Assembly: GCA_936440205.1 (NCBI GenBank)
Contig: OW387147.1
Location: forward strand, 18,625,629-18,689,628
Length of the DNA stretch: 64,000 nucleotides
Reading direction: 5' to 3'
From: Lepidonotus clava
Taxonomy: Eukaryota; Annelida; Polychaeta; Phyllodocida; Polynoidae
Part shown: positions 1-12,200 of the stretch, piece by piece
Layout: every line of letters begins with the position of its first letter
Numbering within the stretch: the stretch's first letter is position 1
Position numbers and translations under genes: made by a program
The notes under the pieces: model-generated
The model's database searches: none
What the model was told of the DNA's origin: nothing
Seen by the model: only the letters and a program-made list of their open reading frames with translations

Positions 1-964
1 GTGTTGTCTTGGTCATTTAGGCGGGAAACGCCATTGAATGATACCAGCACCAGTGGAAACAAGATCGCAAATTTCAACCTGCTTCCGGTCGTAATGCTGT
101 GCCTATGGAAAGTCTATACCAGAAATTGACCATTGACAAAGCATTTGCCGAGATCGAGATGGAGATTGACAGCGGTCAACCTGTATGATATCGATGCCTC
201 AGCATTCAAAGGCCCATAGCGTTCGGGATGTGCCGTGTAGTGTTGAATAAATTATGTTAAGTAGGGTGAAGACAGCGAGCATGGCGGCCCCCAGTGTTCC
301 CGCCCGTAAGTCGGTCGGGTTTGCTCGCCTATTCCGTCTATTTCGCGCATGTTTCAGTTGACTTAACGCGCCATAGAGGTTCATGTCGATCTTTTATTGA
401 TGATGCCGCTGTGTTGTAAGAGTTTAGATCGACATAAACCCAGAAAATCGCGTTTCTGACCGGACTATGTTTCATGCGCAATTCCTTCGGGGACGAAGCG
501 CGACTCGCGCAGTCAGACTTGTCAAACCACAGCGCCTTGCATCAGACGCCAAAGATGGCGACCCGGTGAGGACACGTGTCTACCTGTCCTCCGCGAGTGA
601 TCCCCTTTTACGCCTTAAATCGGCATCGTCAAGCCTTATGGAGTACATATTATGGAGTACTAATTTCAGGAGCTCCTCCAGGTCGATATAAGATGTAAAA
701 TCATGTCGATATGTCATTGAAGAAGAGGTTAGTGTCCCCCACCCCCCCCCCCCCCCCCCCCCGCGTGTAGGTGGACGATAATGGAGGAAGATGGCGTCGG
801 GCTCGCATGTACATCTTTTTGTTTAAAATCAATTGATAATTCGCTCGATAATTCGTCCTCGTAGTCGCATATTTCATCAACAATCACTTTCATATATAGA
901 AAAAGAAGACGAATAAGCCGGAGTTCTTTCAGTTTTCTAACCATAATTCCACCTGTGACCTTGT

Positions 965-1225
965 TCTCCGTTTTCATCCAGTCGATAACGTCGATAGTCC
1001 GATACATTGGAGTCTGAGGTCGTTGAGAAGTGGTCAGAGATGGGTCAGGAGGGGTTCAGGAGGGGTTCAGGAAGCGTTCAGGAGTGGTTCAGGAGGGATT
1101 GTGAAGGTGTCAGGAAGGGTTCAGAAGGGTTTCAGGAAAGGTTCAGAAGGGGTTCAGGTTCGGGGAATGCTAAACTTCAAGTACATTTCATTTCGTTTTA
1201 TAAACCAAAGAATGGATAAGACGGA
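965..1225. repeat. MITE-like block with ctccgttttcatcca ends
   Basis: The left end ctccgttttcatccagt and the right end ggataagacggag are near inverted repeats. Related ends recur at 22668 and 23400, so this is a dispersed family. It encloses the minisatellite at 1040-1162. Confidence 0.4.
1040..1162 (+). repeat. Minisatellite, about 11-bp unit (aggggttcagg)
   Basis: About ten imperfect units of aggggttcagg sit in tandem. The matching Gly/Ser/Arg-rich frames are a by-product of the repeat. Confidence 0.75.
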
Positions 1226-3061
1226 GATTTTGGTTTACTAAACCACATCAAGAATCTATAAAGTCGATCAAGCCAGAACTTGTTTTTGTATATACTATTC
1301 ACAATTTCAAAATCTTGCCCCTCCCCCTCAACAAATCCTGGATCCGCCCCTGTATAGTATGTGTTGTGTTTATTGTTGAAATTCGGTTTTCCTACTTTTT
1401 ATGACGACTCATTCTCAGTATCAGATAGGGGATGTCCACGTAAAATGACCTCACATGTTCCCGCCCCGGGGTTCCCGCCTGTTTCATCTACCTTAATATT
1501 AGATTTTTGGCAATGATACTCTCGCTTCATATTAAATAAGAACATCTCATCTACATTTCCCTATATATTTGTGAAAGGATATAAAGTGAATTTTTTTTTT
1601 ATCAATAGCCATATATATGGATCAACGCCTCATTGGTAGCGTTAGTTATACCCATAACATGTATCACGCTACCATTCTAACTTGTTATCAGCGCAGAGTG
1701 GCATCCATGCATATGGTTTTTTTGGGATGTAGGTTTAAGTATTTTTAATTGGCTCAAGTATTACATACGTGATACTTTTAAGTAAACATACTTTAATTGG
1801 ATAGACGTTTTTTTTTCTATTTTTCTCTCTCTATTTCACTTCAGCACAGGTTGCTGATAATAACCCGAGAAATAATTTGCTGGGATTACGTTTGATATAT
1901 TTACGACAAAATTCAGGACAACTTTCTATATTCATGGATGTTGACTCATGTCCCTTGGATGTATTACCAGGCTAATTTGTACACGGTAACATCATCAGTA
2001 TAGATCCCATGCCTCATGTCATTTCACATCAAAATAATCAGGTCTTCCTATAATAAGGAGTGACGGAAAATTGTGTCTGCACTGCCTCAGCACTACCACA
2101 CCAAGTGACAGTTGTCACTTGAAAGTTGCCAACAGTGACCTGCTTGACAACCACTGGTTGTGTAGCAACCAGGGATGTGACATCATCAAAAAGTGATGTG
2201 ACTCAGGTGAACATGTGTACTCAAGGGAAAAGATGAGTTATGTATCCAAGGTGACTCATTTAAGCAGAGTCAAAGAAATAAATGAAATTTGTTGTTGGTA
2301 TGTCGTGGTTTCACCTTAAACGGATCATCAGGTGCGAACTTGGTAATAATTATTTCACTATAAATATGAGAATAATTTTACCGAATGTTTTGGTTAAAAA
2401 TTTATAAAATGTTTTATTATAGCGTAGCAGGCCCATTCCAATTTTTAGGAATATTGGTTAATTTTCCACGGGTAACTCAAAATGATATTCAAGGAAAAAT
2501 GGGGTTGGTCAACGTGGTAGGACTATGTCCAATCACCACAAGATGGTGAAAAGTGTCAAGTGCCATCGCGGTATTGTGTTCCTATAATAAGCTACGACAT
2601 CAAGAATCTCTGAATTCGGACAAAGTATAACCTTTTCAGCAAAAGGTTTCAGAAAAAGTTGGGATGCGACAACATGGCACTTGTCATTGAATTGAATGTG
2701 AGAGTTTATCCAAAAATCACTTCATTTTTGTACATTCCTGTACAAATACAATTTCCATGAGTGCACTGTCCGTAACTTAAATGTACCATTTTATATCTAA
2801 ATACACCAAGGGCGCATGGCGTGGTCCTAATTAACATGTTCACGGAATGCTTGTTGCACACCTAAGTTTCGGCATCTAAATTGATTAAACTTCAAAGAAC
2901 CAAAGTTTATTTTTATCAGGACAGGAAAGTCTATGTGCCCACATTTCCCCGTCGAAAATTTATGAATTTAAAAAAAAAGAATCTTGTGTTTATGACAAAA
3001 GGTAGTAGCGCTATTTACTCCCCAACCACCGATGTCTATCCTTAAACATTGTTCTCCACAG

Positions 3062-3279
3062 GCGAATTCGTGCTTGAATACGAAGGGCAGTTTATCTCCG
3101 CGGAAGAGTGCCTGCGCCGTGAGAAGATCTATAGGGAAGAAAACATCGGCTGTTTTGTGGTGAGCGCCACCTGGCAGGGACGCCCTGTGTGCATTGACGG
3201 CACTCTGAACTTCGGGTCCATGGGCCGGCTGGTCAATCACGCCAGAGGGGGAAATGTTAAGCCGTTTCGTCTTCTACAG
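3062..3279 (+). CDS. Exon: N-terminal two thirds of SET domain
   Basis: The acceptor is ttctccacag and the donor is cag|gtaaga. The exon enters in phase 1 (two bases complete a codon) and leaves in phase 0. It encodes GEFVLEYEGQF, then CLRREKIY, a GCFVVSATWQG strand, CIDGTLNFGS and GRLVNHARGGN. The last is the pseudoknot strand that in KMT5A reads GRLINHSKCGN. The preceding SET strand (usually GxGRGV) must sit in an upstream exon that I cannot find in positions 1-3061. Confidence 0.85.
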
Positions 3280-6200
3280 GTAAGAAATGATTTACAGGGA
3301 TGTAAACTTTCAAGTTTGTTCGTAACAAAAACCTCTAGAGTGTGAAGAAATGCAGTATTGCGGCAATTTTTCAAGGACTTTCCAGACATAGGAATGTATG
3401 TTTGGAACAGATATTCTCCAGAAAAATATTCTACTTGGTGTATTCTTGAGTTCAAAATAATACAAAGAGATTTACATTGATTGATTGCTTGAAAAAATCA
3501 CTGCTGTTGTAAGCAACTTTAGACCAAAAAGAAGTCGTGTTCAGGGTAAATTAGGGTAAGTAAAAAATTAGGGTATATACACACCCACCTAACGACCACT
3601 TCACTAATGAGAGCACCCCACTTAAGCCCCATACCCACTAGGCGATTTTACCGGCGACTGGCGATGGGCAACAGCAGAATCAGTGGTACAATCGTTACCA
3701 ATTCAGATCACATGTCAGTATTTAACATTTCAATGTTACATATTAACATGTGATCTGAATTGGTAACGATTTTACCACTATTCTATCAGTTGCCCGTCTC
3801 CAGGTGCCGGTAAAATCGCCTAGTGGGTATAGGGCTGTAAAGACCACTTTTTGGTCAGAACAGAATATTTTCCTCTATTTCATGTTTGTTTTAGCTTCAC
3901 TATTCAGACCGGTCTCTGGGTGAGGGCCTCACTAAAAGACCACCTAATTCCCAGTCCCAAAGAACAATTGACCCCCATAATGCGACCACTTCATAGCAAT
4001 TCAACTGCTGTGGGTAACCCAACTATAGCCCACTACATCAAAATCAATCAACAAGTGTCATTTTGTCTTGTACCGCAAACAGAGATGTCACTTTTCCATC
4101 TAAATACGGATTTCTGTATTTTTTGTTTGACAAGAAGTTTTAAAAAGCACCAAAGTTTGTATTCAATATAAGGTAACAAAAACTTAAGAATATATCACAT
4201 TACATGTACATATATGATTTAATTCAGTCTCAAAGGCTAAATACAGAAGAAATGACTTCTTTCTGAGGGATTTTCAGGAGAGGAGGGCGGGAAAGGTGAG
4301 ACAAAAGAGCACCTTGTGAGCGAATACATAGCCCAAGATTACTAAGAGGGTGGGAGACAAGAGGGGGGGGGGAGGGGGGGGGGGGGGCAAGGTGAGAAAA
4401 TGCAACACCTCCTGAGCGAATATGGGACACCTAACCCAACCAATTGGGGTAGGTGGGTATATTCACTCAAGGGGGAGCACTGGTCTGTCTGGCTATCAAA
4501 CCCCAGAGGGAGCCAGCTACTATTACTTGGCAAGCTGCCACAGTGAATTCTCCCTATTTGCACGTGCTCCCCAGCCCGAGTTACACGTTACTCATGTTGC
4601 TGCTACGACTTTGCCTTCTCGCAGCCTTATACAGGGCCAGTTTGCCTATTGTTTCCTATGAATCTACGAAACTGAACCTTACAGACATTCTGACGGACTT
4701 TGTGAATTATACAGTTCGTACAACGGACATTATGTCTTTGAGTGGCGCGGGGGGAGACGAAGACGGTAAATACTCGTCAGTGGCCGCCGGTGGGGCCAAA
4801 TTGAAACTCACGCACAAAGCAGAGCCTTCCAGTTCCGAAGAAGACGGGGATTTGGATGCTATTAGAGATGACATTCACAATCTCAACATGCGGATGGAGA
4901 AGATGGAGGGGCTGTTACAGCAACTGGTTGACGCCAAGGACGGGGAGAAGAGCAAAAAGTCGTCCGACCGGGACTCGTCTACAGGCAGCCGGTCCAGTCG
5001 TAGGCGGAGCAGGACCTGGCATAAGGAGAGGCACAGAGAATCAAGTTCGTCGTCGGCCGCTAGTACTAAGCGCTCAAAATCCAGACGTCGCCATTCGAAG
5101 GACAAGGCTCGTGAGTTCAGAATTAAGAAATATTTATCTAGAGATGACCGTGACAAACCCATGTCTGTTGAAAACGTGATTTTTGGTAATGCAAATTTAG
5201 CATTGGATCAGTTAGACAAAGGTCGAAATGTCAAAGGTGTGGTATCACATATTAAACTCTTGGCAGAGAAAGCCGCCACCAAGGCTTACACTAACCAAGG
5301 TTTAGTTAAATATGATGAAGCCGTTCGTGCTAAGGCCGGTAAGAAAGGTTTGTCTGCATTCTCTGATGGGGATATGGAATTAGCTACTAGATTCCTTGGT
5401 GCGGACGCAACTAGAGAGGTGGCAAAACAAAAGTCGATGGCAGCTTATAAGTCAAAATCTAGGTTCAGGAGAAATTCAAAAGAATCAAATGTACGATTTT
5501 GCTACAACTTTAATGGGGATGGTTGCCATGATAGCCAATGTCGTTATGCCCATGTCTGTAGTTTTTGCCGCAGCTCTAAGCATTCGCAACATGATTGTGC
5601 TGACAAAAAATCCGCAAAACACAGTAAATAGGGGTATGGTAGCCCAGGACAAATAGTCATATATGACCAGAGTGTTGGGGAACAAAATGCTTTCCTGGGT
5701 AATGCCGATTTCCACTCTGACTGTATTATTGACAACAGAATTGTCCATCACAGTGTTGAAAGTATTTCTCAAAATGATATGTCCACTACTGACATTAACG
5801 TTGATCCATTTGTTCAACAAAATAATACTGACACTGCTTGTGAATTCGATGTAGGCCTATCAGTCACTGATGTTGTTGATGAACCATTTGTTCAATTTGC
5901 AGATGAAATGCACAACCACGTGAATCCGGACACTGATGTTTTGGATTTCAGATTTGATAGTCACGACTTGAATGTGAATACATGTAGTAGCATCATTCAT
6001 CCTCATGAGTCCGGGGCTGATGTTCACGTCTTTTTCCCGACTGAGCGTGATCCATCTTTTCTTCCAGAATTTGTTGAAATTAAATTCGGATGTAGTGACT
6101 GTGATTGCAATAATACTGAAAATTTACTCAGTAAATGTTGTATTGAAGTTGCACCAAACGTTCACATTCCTATTTTTCGCGAATGTAGGTTGAATATTTG

Positions 6201-9200
6201 TACATGCAATTACTTCATTAATGATGAGGAAATTCAATTGAAGCCTTGTAGATTTGCTTCTGCAGTTCTGGAGATGTCAACTTTTTCTGACGAAGACATG
6301 TTTGTTTTGACAGGTGTGTGCAGGGGCTTTCGCCTTGTTGATTCCGATGATATTGATCCTTATGTATGTTGTAACTACAATTCTATTACAGGATCGGAAT
6401 ATTATGCTGTAATGTCAGAAAATATTAAAGCAGAATTAGCTTGTGGGAAGGTCTCCAAGGTTGATTACAATCCGAAATGTATACATGCTCTGGGTGCTAT
6501 ACCCAAGAAAGGAGGGGGGTTCAGACCCATCACTGACTGCAAACGTCCATTGTATTGTAGTATTAACTCCTTTATGGATACAACAGCTAAATCTTTCACT
6601 TTTCCCAAAGTTGATAATGTAGTTGAACTTGTTGATCCGAGTGGTTTCGGAGCAGTCGTTGATATAACAGCTGCTTATAGAGCAGTACATGTATACCCTG
6701 CACATAGAACTTGTCAAGGATTTGTATGGGATTTTCATGACGGCCAAGGTGAACAAGTATTTGTCGACAATCGGTTATGTTTTGGCCTGAAATGCGCCCC
6801 TTATATCGTTGCCTTAGAATTAAAAGGTGCTAACTCCACTTTCCCCAGTGAGACCACAATTTGAGAGAGAGCCCTTAGAATGAAAACTACATGTTTCTGT
6901 TGGTCCCTCTAAAACTATTCAAGACTATGTCTTTATATTTGGTATATGTTCATATATTAGTAGTAGAAACATGATAGATGTAGTTTCAAATAAAAAAATC
7001 GAATGCATTTAAAGAAAATTGACTTAGCACCTATTGACGGTCTAAATCTTAAGTGTAATAAAGCACTAATGTGCCTTAGTGCCTTATAAGGATTGAACAT
7101 TCTGGGACCATTGAGCAGAATGCACCGTGTAAGAAGGTACTAAACCTGCTTAGCACCTTATAACGCAAAAAACTAAAGAAATAAATATTGTTATACTTTG
7201 TATTGTAAGGCACTAACTGCAGTTAGCACCTTTTAAAACTAAATAATTGAGGCGTCTATGAAGAAGCATACTGTGTAAAAAGGTGCAAACTCCTACTTGG
7301 GAGCTTATAGCATGTAAGACTAAAGGTACAAATGTGATAATATTTGGTATTATAATGCTCTAACTTCTGTTAGCACCTCATGAAGTGAACATTTAAGTAC
7401 TGTATTGCTATACACGTTCATGGGAAAAGGTTCCAACTGTGCGTAATACCCTAAATTGCCTATTAATATACACCTTTATCCCTTTCCTGACACAAGGCAT
7501 ACTTATGAATTGTGCTTTTTGGTGCCATTTCTGCCTGAAAGATTTCCCTACAGGCCTTGAGGGGCAATTATCTTATCCATATTTGCGCAATGTGTTCCTG
7601 ACAAAAGAATAAATCCTGATCAAAATAAACTAAAACATAAAGCAAATCCCAATGTGAATGGTTTTATACACACAAAACAACAAATCTGTGTAACTTACAA
7701 ATTATTTGGATTTTATGGGAATTTTAGGGTTTTATGTGAATTTTAAAGAATGTTGCAGTTGATGCATTAACCCTTTAGACCCCAATCCTGCCATGGCCAC
7801 CCGAGGGTGTATTCTCCAATTCGGCCGTAGCCGCCCAGAAAAAACAGCTCTTTTTCCGTAATTTTTCCTTGTTTTTGCATGTAGAACACTGTGACATGAC
7901 ATTGTATTTAACATACATAGGCGTCTAATATATTGTTTAAAAGGTGATGAAATTTCCTAATCAATGCTATAGACAAGATTTTTATAACATTAGTTAGTAG
8001 GGGTCGGCCATACTTTGAACTTCATAAATGGTAAGGAAAATAGGGAATTCCAAGAGGAAATCCATAGGAATCCTGGAGAAATCTGGCATTTAATGAATAT
8101 AGTCTCTGGGGTCTAAAGGCTTAATCCACCTGGCATCTTTACTGTGGTGATGCATGAATGCATCTAGCATCCATGCATCCATCTGTTTCATGATAGTTCG
8201 AACCAAAGACATGCTATTATACTCTCACAATTACACATGATTGGTCACTTACAAAGAAAACTTTATTGTTCAGGAGAAATTCAGTTTAGAATATATCCAG
8301 GGTGCTCCATACAAGTGGGCAAAACAAATAATCTAATCAAACATGTTCCTGTTTAACCCCTTAAACCCTATTGTGAAAATTTTCTGAATTATCAGGCGAA
8401 ATATGTGAAATAACTTGAAATATCTAAACACTTGAGAAGTGACCTGAAAATGGTTGACATTGAGTATCTCAAAGTGTTAGGTTGCCTCATACAACAACAG
8501 AACACTGTGCCTTTGTGGATGGCCACTGACAAAGATGCCACATTTTTGTCTAAATACAGATTTCTATATATTTTGCTTGAATACCATTTTTTTTAAATCC
8601 CCTTAATTTGAGAAGAAAATTGTATTTGTATCAGGTATTACCAAGTATTTATGTACAATATTTCATATACATATGATTTGTTTTGGTATCAGAGCTTTAA
8701 TACTGAAGTATAGGCTATCTTAGTTGTTACTGCAATAACATATGGAAATGTTGTTTCAATAAACTTCATATTTTTCATGCTTGAAGAGTGGCCTCTCTGA
8801 TCAAGCAGCAAGAATACATGCATATGGTGGAAGAAGTTAGACTGTTGGCTGATAATAAAATCAGTGGAGGTAGACTAACTTAAATATACAAACATGTGCA
8901 AATTGGGGCTGGATGTGGGAGGTGCCAGAATTAATCACTGACTAGTGGTGGAGCTAAGGAAAGATGGCTGCTAGACAAGCTGATGAAGTTATGACACCAG
9001 GTGACCAGTAGTTGTCTGGCTTCTCTTGGGGTTCAGGTGGAGGCAGCTTGACAGCATAGGAGCGACCATGGGTGGAGTGTTGAGTCTTTACCTTGAAACT
9101 TAGAGCATGTGCAGCAGACCTTTAGAATGTCTTGGTTCACAGGCCTTCCATCCAAAACATGTGCTGATATGAGGAGGACCAGGTGGTACCTTACACTGTC

Positions 9201-12200
9201 GGAATAGGGGCTGGAAAAGGCAATAGTAGGGCAGCACCCTTGGTGGTGGGGTATAGCATTATACTATCACCACATTGTGAAATCTGACTGACTTTCAGCT
9301 GGCCCCAATCAAGCTGTAGGGGTGAGGGAGATAAAGGTCTATAAAAAAAAATCCCTCCTGGAGATGAACTAAACATGATCCCTATCATCAAAGCTGTGTA
9401 CATCGAAAGCACTCTACTCTTAGATAATGATGAAGAATCAAAACAAATGTGACCAAAATATTAAAAATGTAACAAGGCACATTAACAAGGTAAATAGAGG
9501 ATCTAAGAAGATGTGTTTGTGTGTATGGAGTAAAGAGGCCTGGTCCAGCAGTACAGCTGGCTATTGGAAGAAGCATACGGAAAAGACGCACACTGTCATA
9601 GTTGTGAGTCCCTTTCTACCAGTGTGTACTGAGGGTTCCCTCTCAGTTGGCAGGGAATGCCTGTGGGCTAGGCCTTTATGTTGGGATGCAAATCCAGATT
9701 AGTCATCCAAGGGACTGGTAGAGAAGGCAACCCTAAAGGATGAACTGAGATAGGCTGTATTTGTTCTCAGACAGAATGAGCAAGAGGGACCACTCATGAG
9801 GTGGCCGTGTTTTCCAAGTGAAGCAATCCAGTAATAGTAATTAGTTACCAAAAAGTATGGCAGGTCATTTGTTTTGGAAAAATGGAAGGACCAGCCAACC
9901 TGGAGGATGGGTAGTGTAGAGCTGGGGGCCAAGCAATGGGGGCAAGGTTAGAGACTCTTGTCCCAACCTTATTGCAGTCGGGTTACCCTGAGGACAGACG
10001 CCTGTGATCACCCTTATCCATTTGAATGCAGGGCCAAAAACTCTGAGGTTCAAGCCTATCATGTGTCCATGTTAGTGGTGGCAGGTCTGGCCCTGAATCT
10101 GGAGGTAGTGGGCAAGGTTTGATCAATTTTCAGGTTGTCCTGACACCATTCCTCTGTCTTCATGAGTCACCCTGCTGACAGCGGCTTGCCTAGAGGAACA
10201 GAAACCATGGAAGATATGGTACCATATTCTGCCACCTTGAGGGGATACCAAGGGAACAGATATCAGCAGAATGTCCATGGTTGAGGGTGCTACTATCTCA
10301 GACGAAGGATAGATGGACTGTGACCAATACTGATCAACCCAACAACTGTCAGGTCAAGATGCAGGTTGAGAGCAAGGCAGAGCTAATCTTGAGTGAATCA
10401 TGCTCTTTGTAGGGCATACCAGGAATTACCTAAACAGCATCTCTGGAGCCAGGAATCCCTTTTAAAGCTTTAGCTACTTGTGTGACTCCAGTGACCTGTC
10501 CATTAATTGCTTCTGTAGTAAAGACAACCCCAATGGAGTCTGTACCGCTGATTGTTACTGGGCCATAACAAGCCACTCATGGACACAGCAATACTTCTCT
10601 AGGAAGATGGTTTAGTCTTGTGTCCAGGGTTTTTCTATTTCTCCTTTCATGACTTCCTATGTGGTTACATGATGGGATGAGGTCCCTCCTTGTACCCTGG
10701 ACAATTGACTGGCCAAGCACCCTGGTTATTTCATCACAGGCATAGTGCCCCCTGTGGAGAGGGATTCAGGCAGGAAATTGTAGAACTATCAAGACAGTGA
10801 TTAGGCCAAGTCTAGGAGCATTGAGTGGGTGCACACCAGCGTAACAGTGTTATTGACCTTGCAAGATATGGGGTGGAGGCACCCTGAGATGTACACCATA
10901 CCTTCTCTAGGATTATACACCCTCTGGGAAGATGGAACCACTGCTACACTGAGTGATAAGTGAGACCAACTCACAGGGTAAGGATTTCCCCCACCCTCTA
11001 TTGTTGTTCATTGAGGCTGACAATCCCACCATGACTGACAACTAACTTCCAGTGGGCTAGTGGAGATCTGTGTTTCCAGAGTATGTATTCTCCATCTTCT
11101 TTAGCAGCCATTCCAAATCTGATGTTGACATCACCACCTTAGCAGACTAGATGTCAGATTGTCATTTTCAGGAAAAAGCTGTGTCCAATTCTAGATCAGG
11201 TTGAAATTTCCAGAAGGGGCAGGACCACAGCCCATGGCAGCCTTGAGGGTAGTTATTATCAGGAATTGGCACTCTTAGAGTTCCCAAAGATCACCCTGTG
11301 GGGGACCGGGGTGGGGCCCCTTTTGGAGCTCCCTGTGAAGAATGTTTCTCCAGTATCCCCTGCTTGTTGTAAGAGATGGCTAAAAGAGGCACCCTGTGTC
11401 CCCAATAGGGTTATCAAAGGCTGGATGTGTGGTGTCCTTTCTATGGGACATTAAAGACTCCTTGCCACTCTCCAAAAAGAGTAGGGTATTGAACCCAGTG
11501 GTGGGTTTCTCCTAAATCATATAGATTGAGTCACCATCTATGTGGTATAAAACTAGCTGCAAAGCTTTACCTTGTGCATTCTGGTAAGAGAACCCAGAAG
11601 GGTTGGCCAGATGTTAAACTAGCCCAACCATCAAATCCCTGAAGATGACCATGGACTACAATGCATTTATCAAATCTGGGACATGTCCACAGCCTGCAGT
11701 GATTCATTGCGCTATTAGAATCATTCTTGATTAATCAAACAAATTTTACTGGTCAATACCACAACCTATAGCACCCTTCTTGGAACGTACCCAGCAATAG
11801 AAGAAAACAAGTTAATCTACATTATGGAAGAGTCAAAATGGTACAAGTCAGCTTAATAATACCTATCAGCCTGCAGGGATTGCTGTCAGATGGAAGCAGG
11901 GTTCTCTTGGGTTCTCTGGGGAACACAGCCATCCAACTAGATATTTACAGATTAAAATCTATTTCAAGAGTGGTAGTTTACTCTAGCTGAGGGACTGCTG
12001 CTCTCAAGGTGTTGGCTTTGTTGTCCTTCATCTAGGATACAGCATGCTACTTTATACTTAGTAATATGATGTAGTATGGTGAAGTTATAGATACCAGGGA
12101 CTCTTCTCTATCTTCCTGTGGAGAGCTATTCATTAGATTGTCAAACACTGTTAAATTTAAAGGTTATATATTTCAAAATCAGTAAGTTCTATGTCTACCT

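Larger units (their letters stand above)
1..3061. other. Region upstream of the first SET exon, probably intronic
   Basis: I found no convincing exon here, and short open frames have no recognisable product. It holds a 24-base C run (739-762), a small inverted pair (agatcgacat type, 383-434), the MITE-like block 965-1225, an 11-bp minisatellite, and the right end of a ggatccgcccctg MITE near 1352. The missing first SET strand is not evident, so the intron probably begins before position 1. Confidence 0.5.

Noticed and set aside
729-1007. Glycine-rich frame over the C run
   Set aside because: It is produced by a homopolymer. There is no codon bias or partner exon.
4453-4731. Upstream extension of the gag-like frame
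   Set aside because: It lies largely within the A1 repeat, which is also found downstream of the recombinase. The ATG at 4732 begins the unique coding region.
4875-5162. Antisense frame in the gag-like region
   Set aside because: It is a mirror of the Ser/Arg-rich codons on the plus strand and has no recognisable domain.
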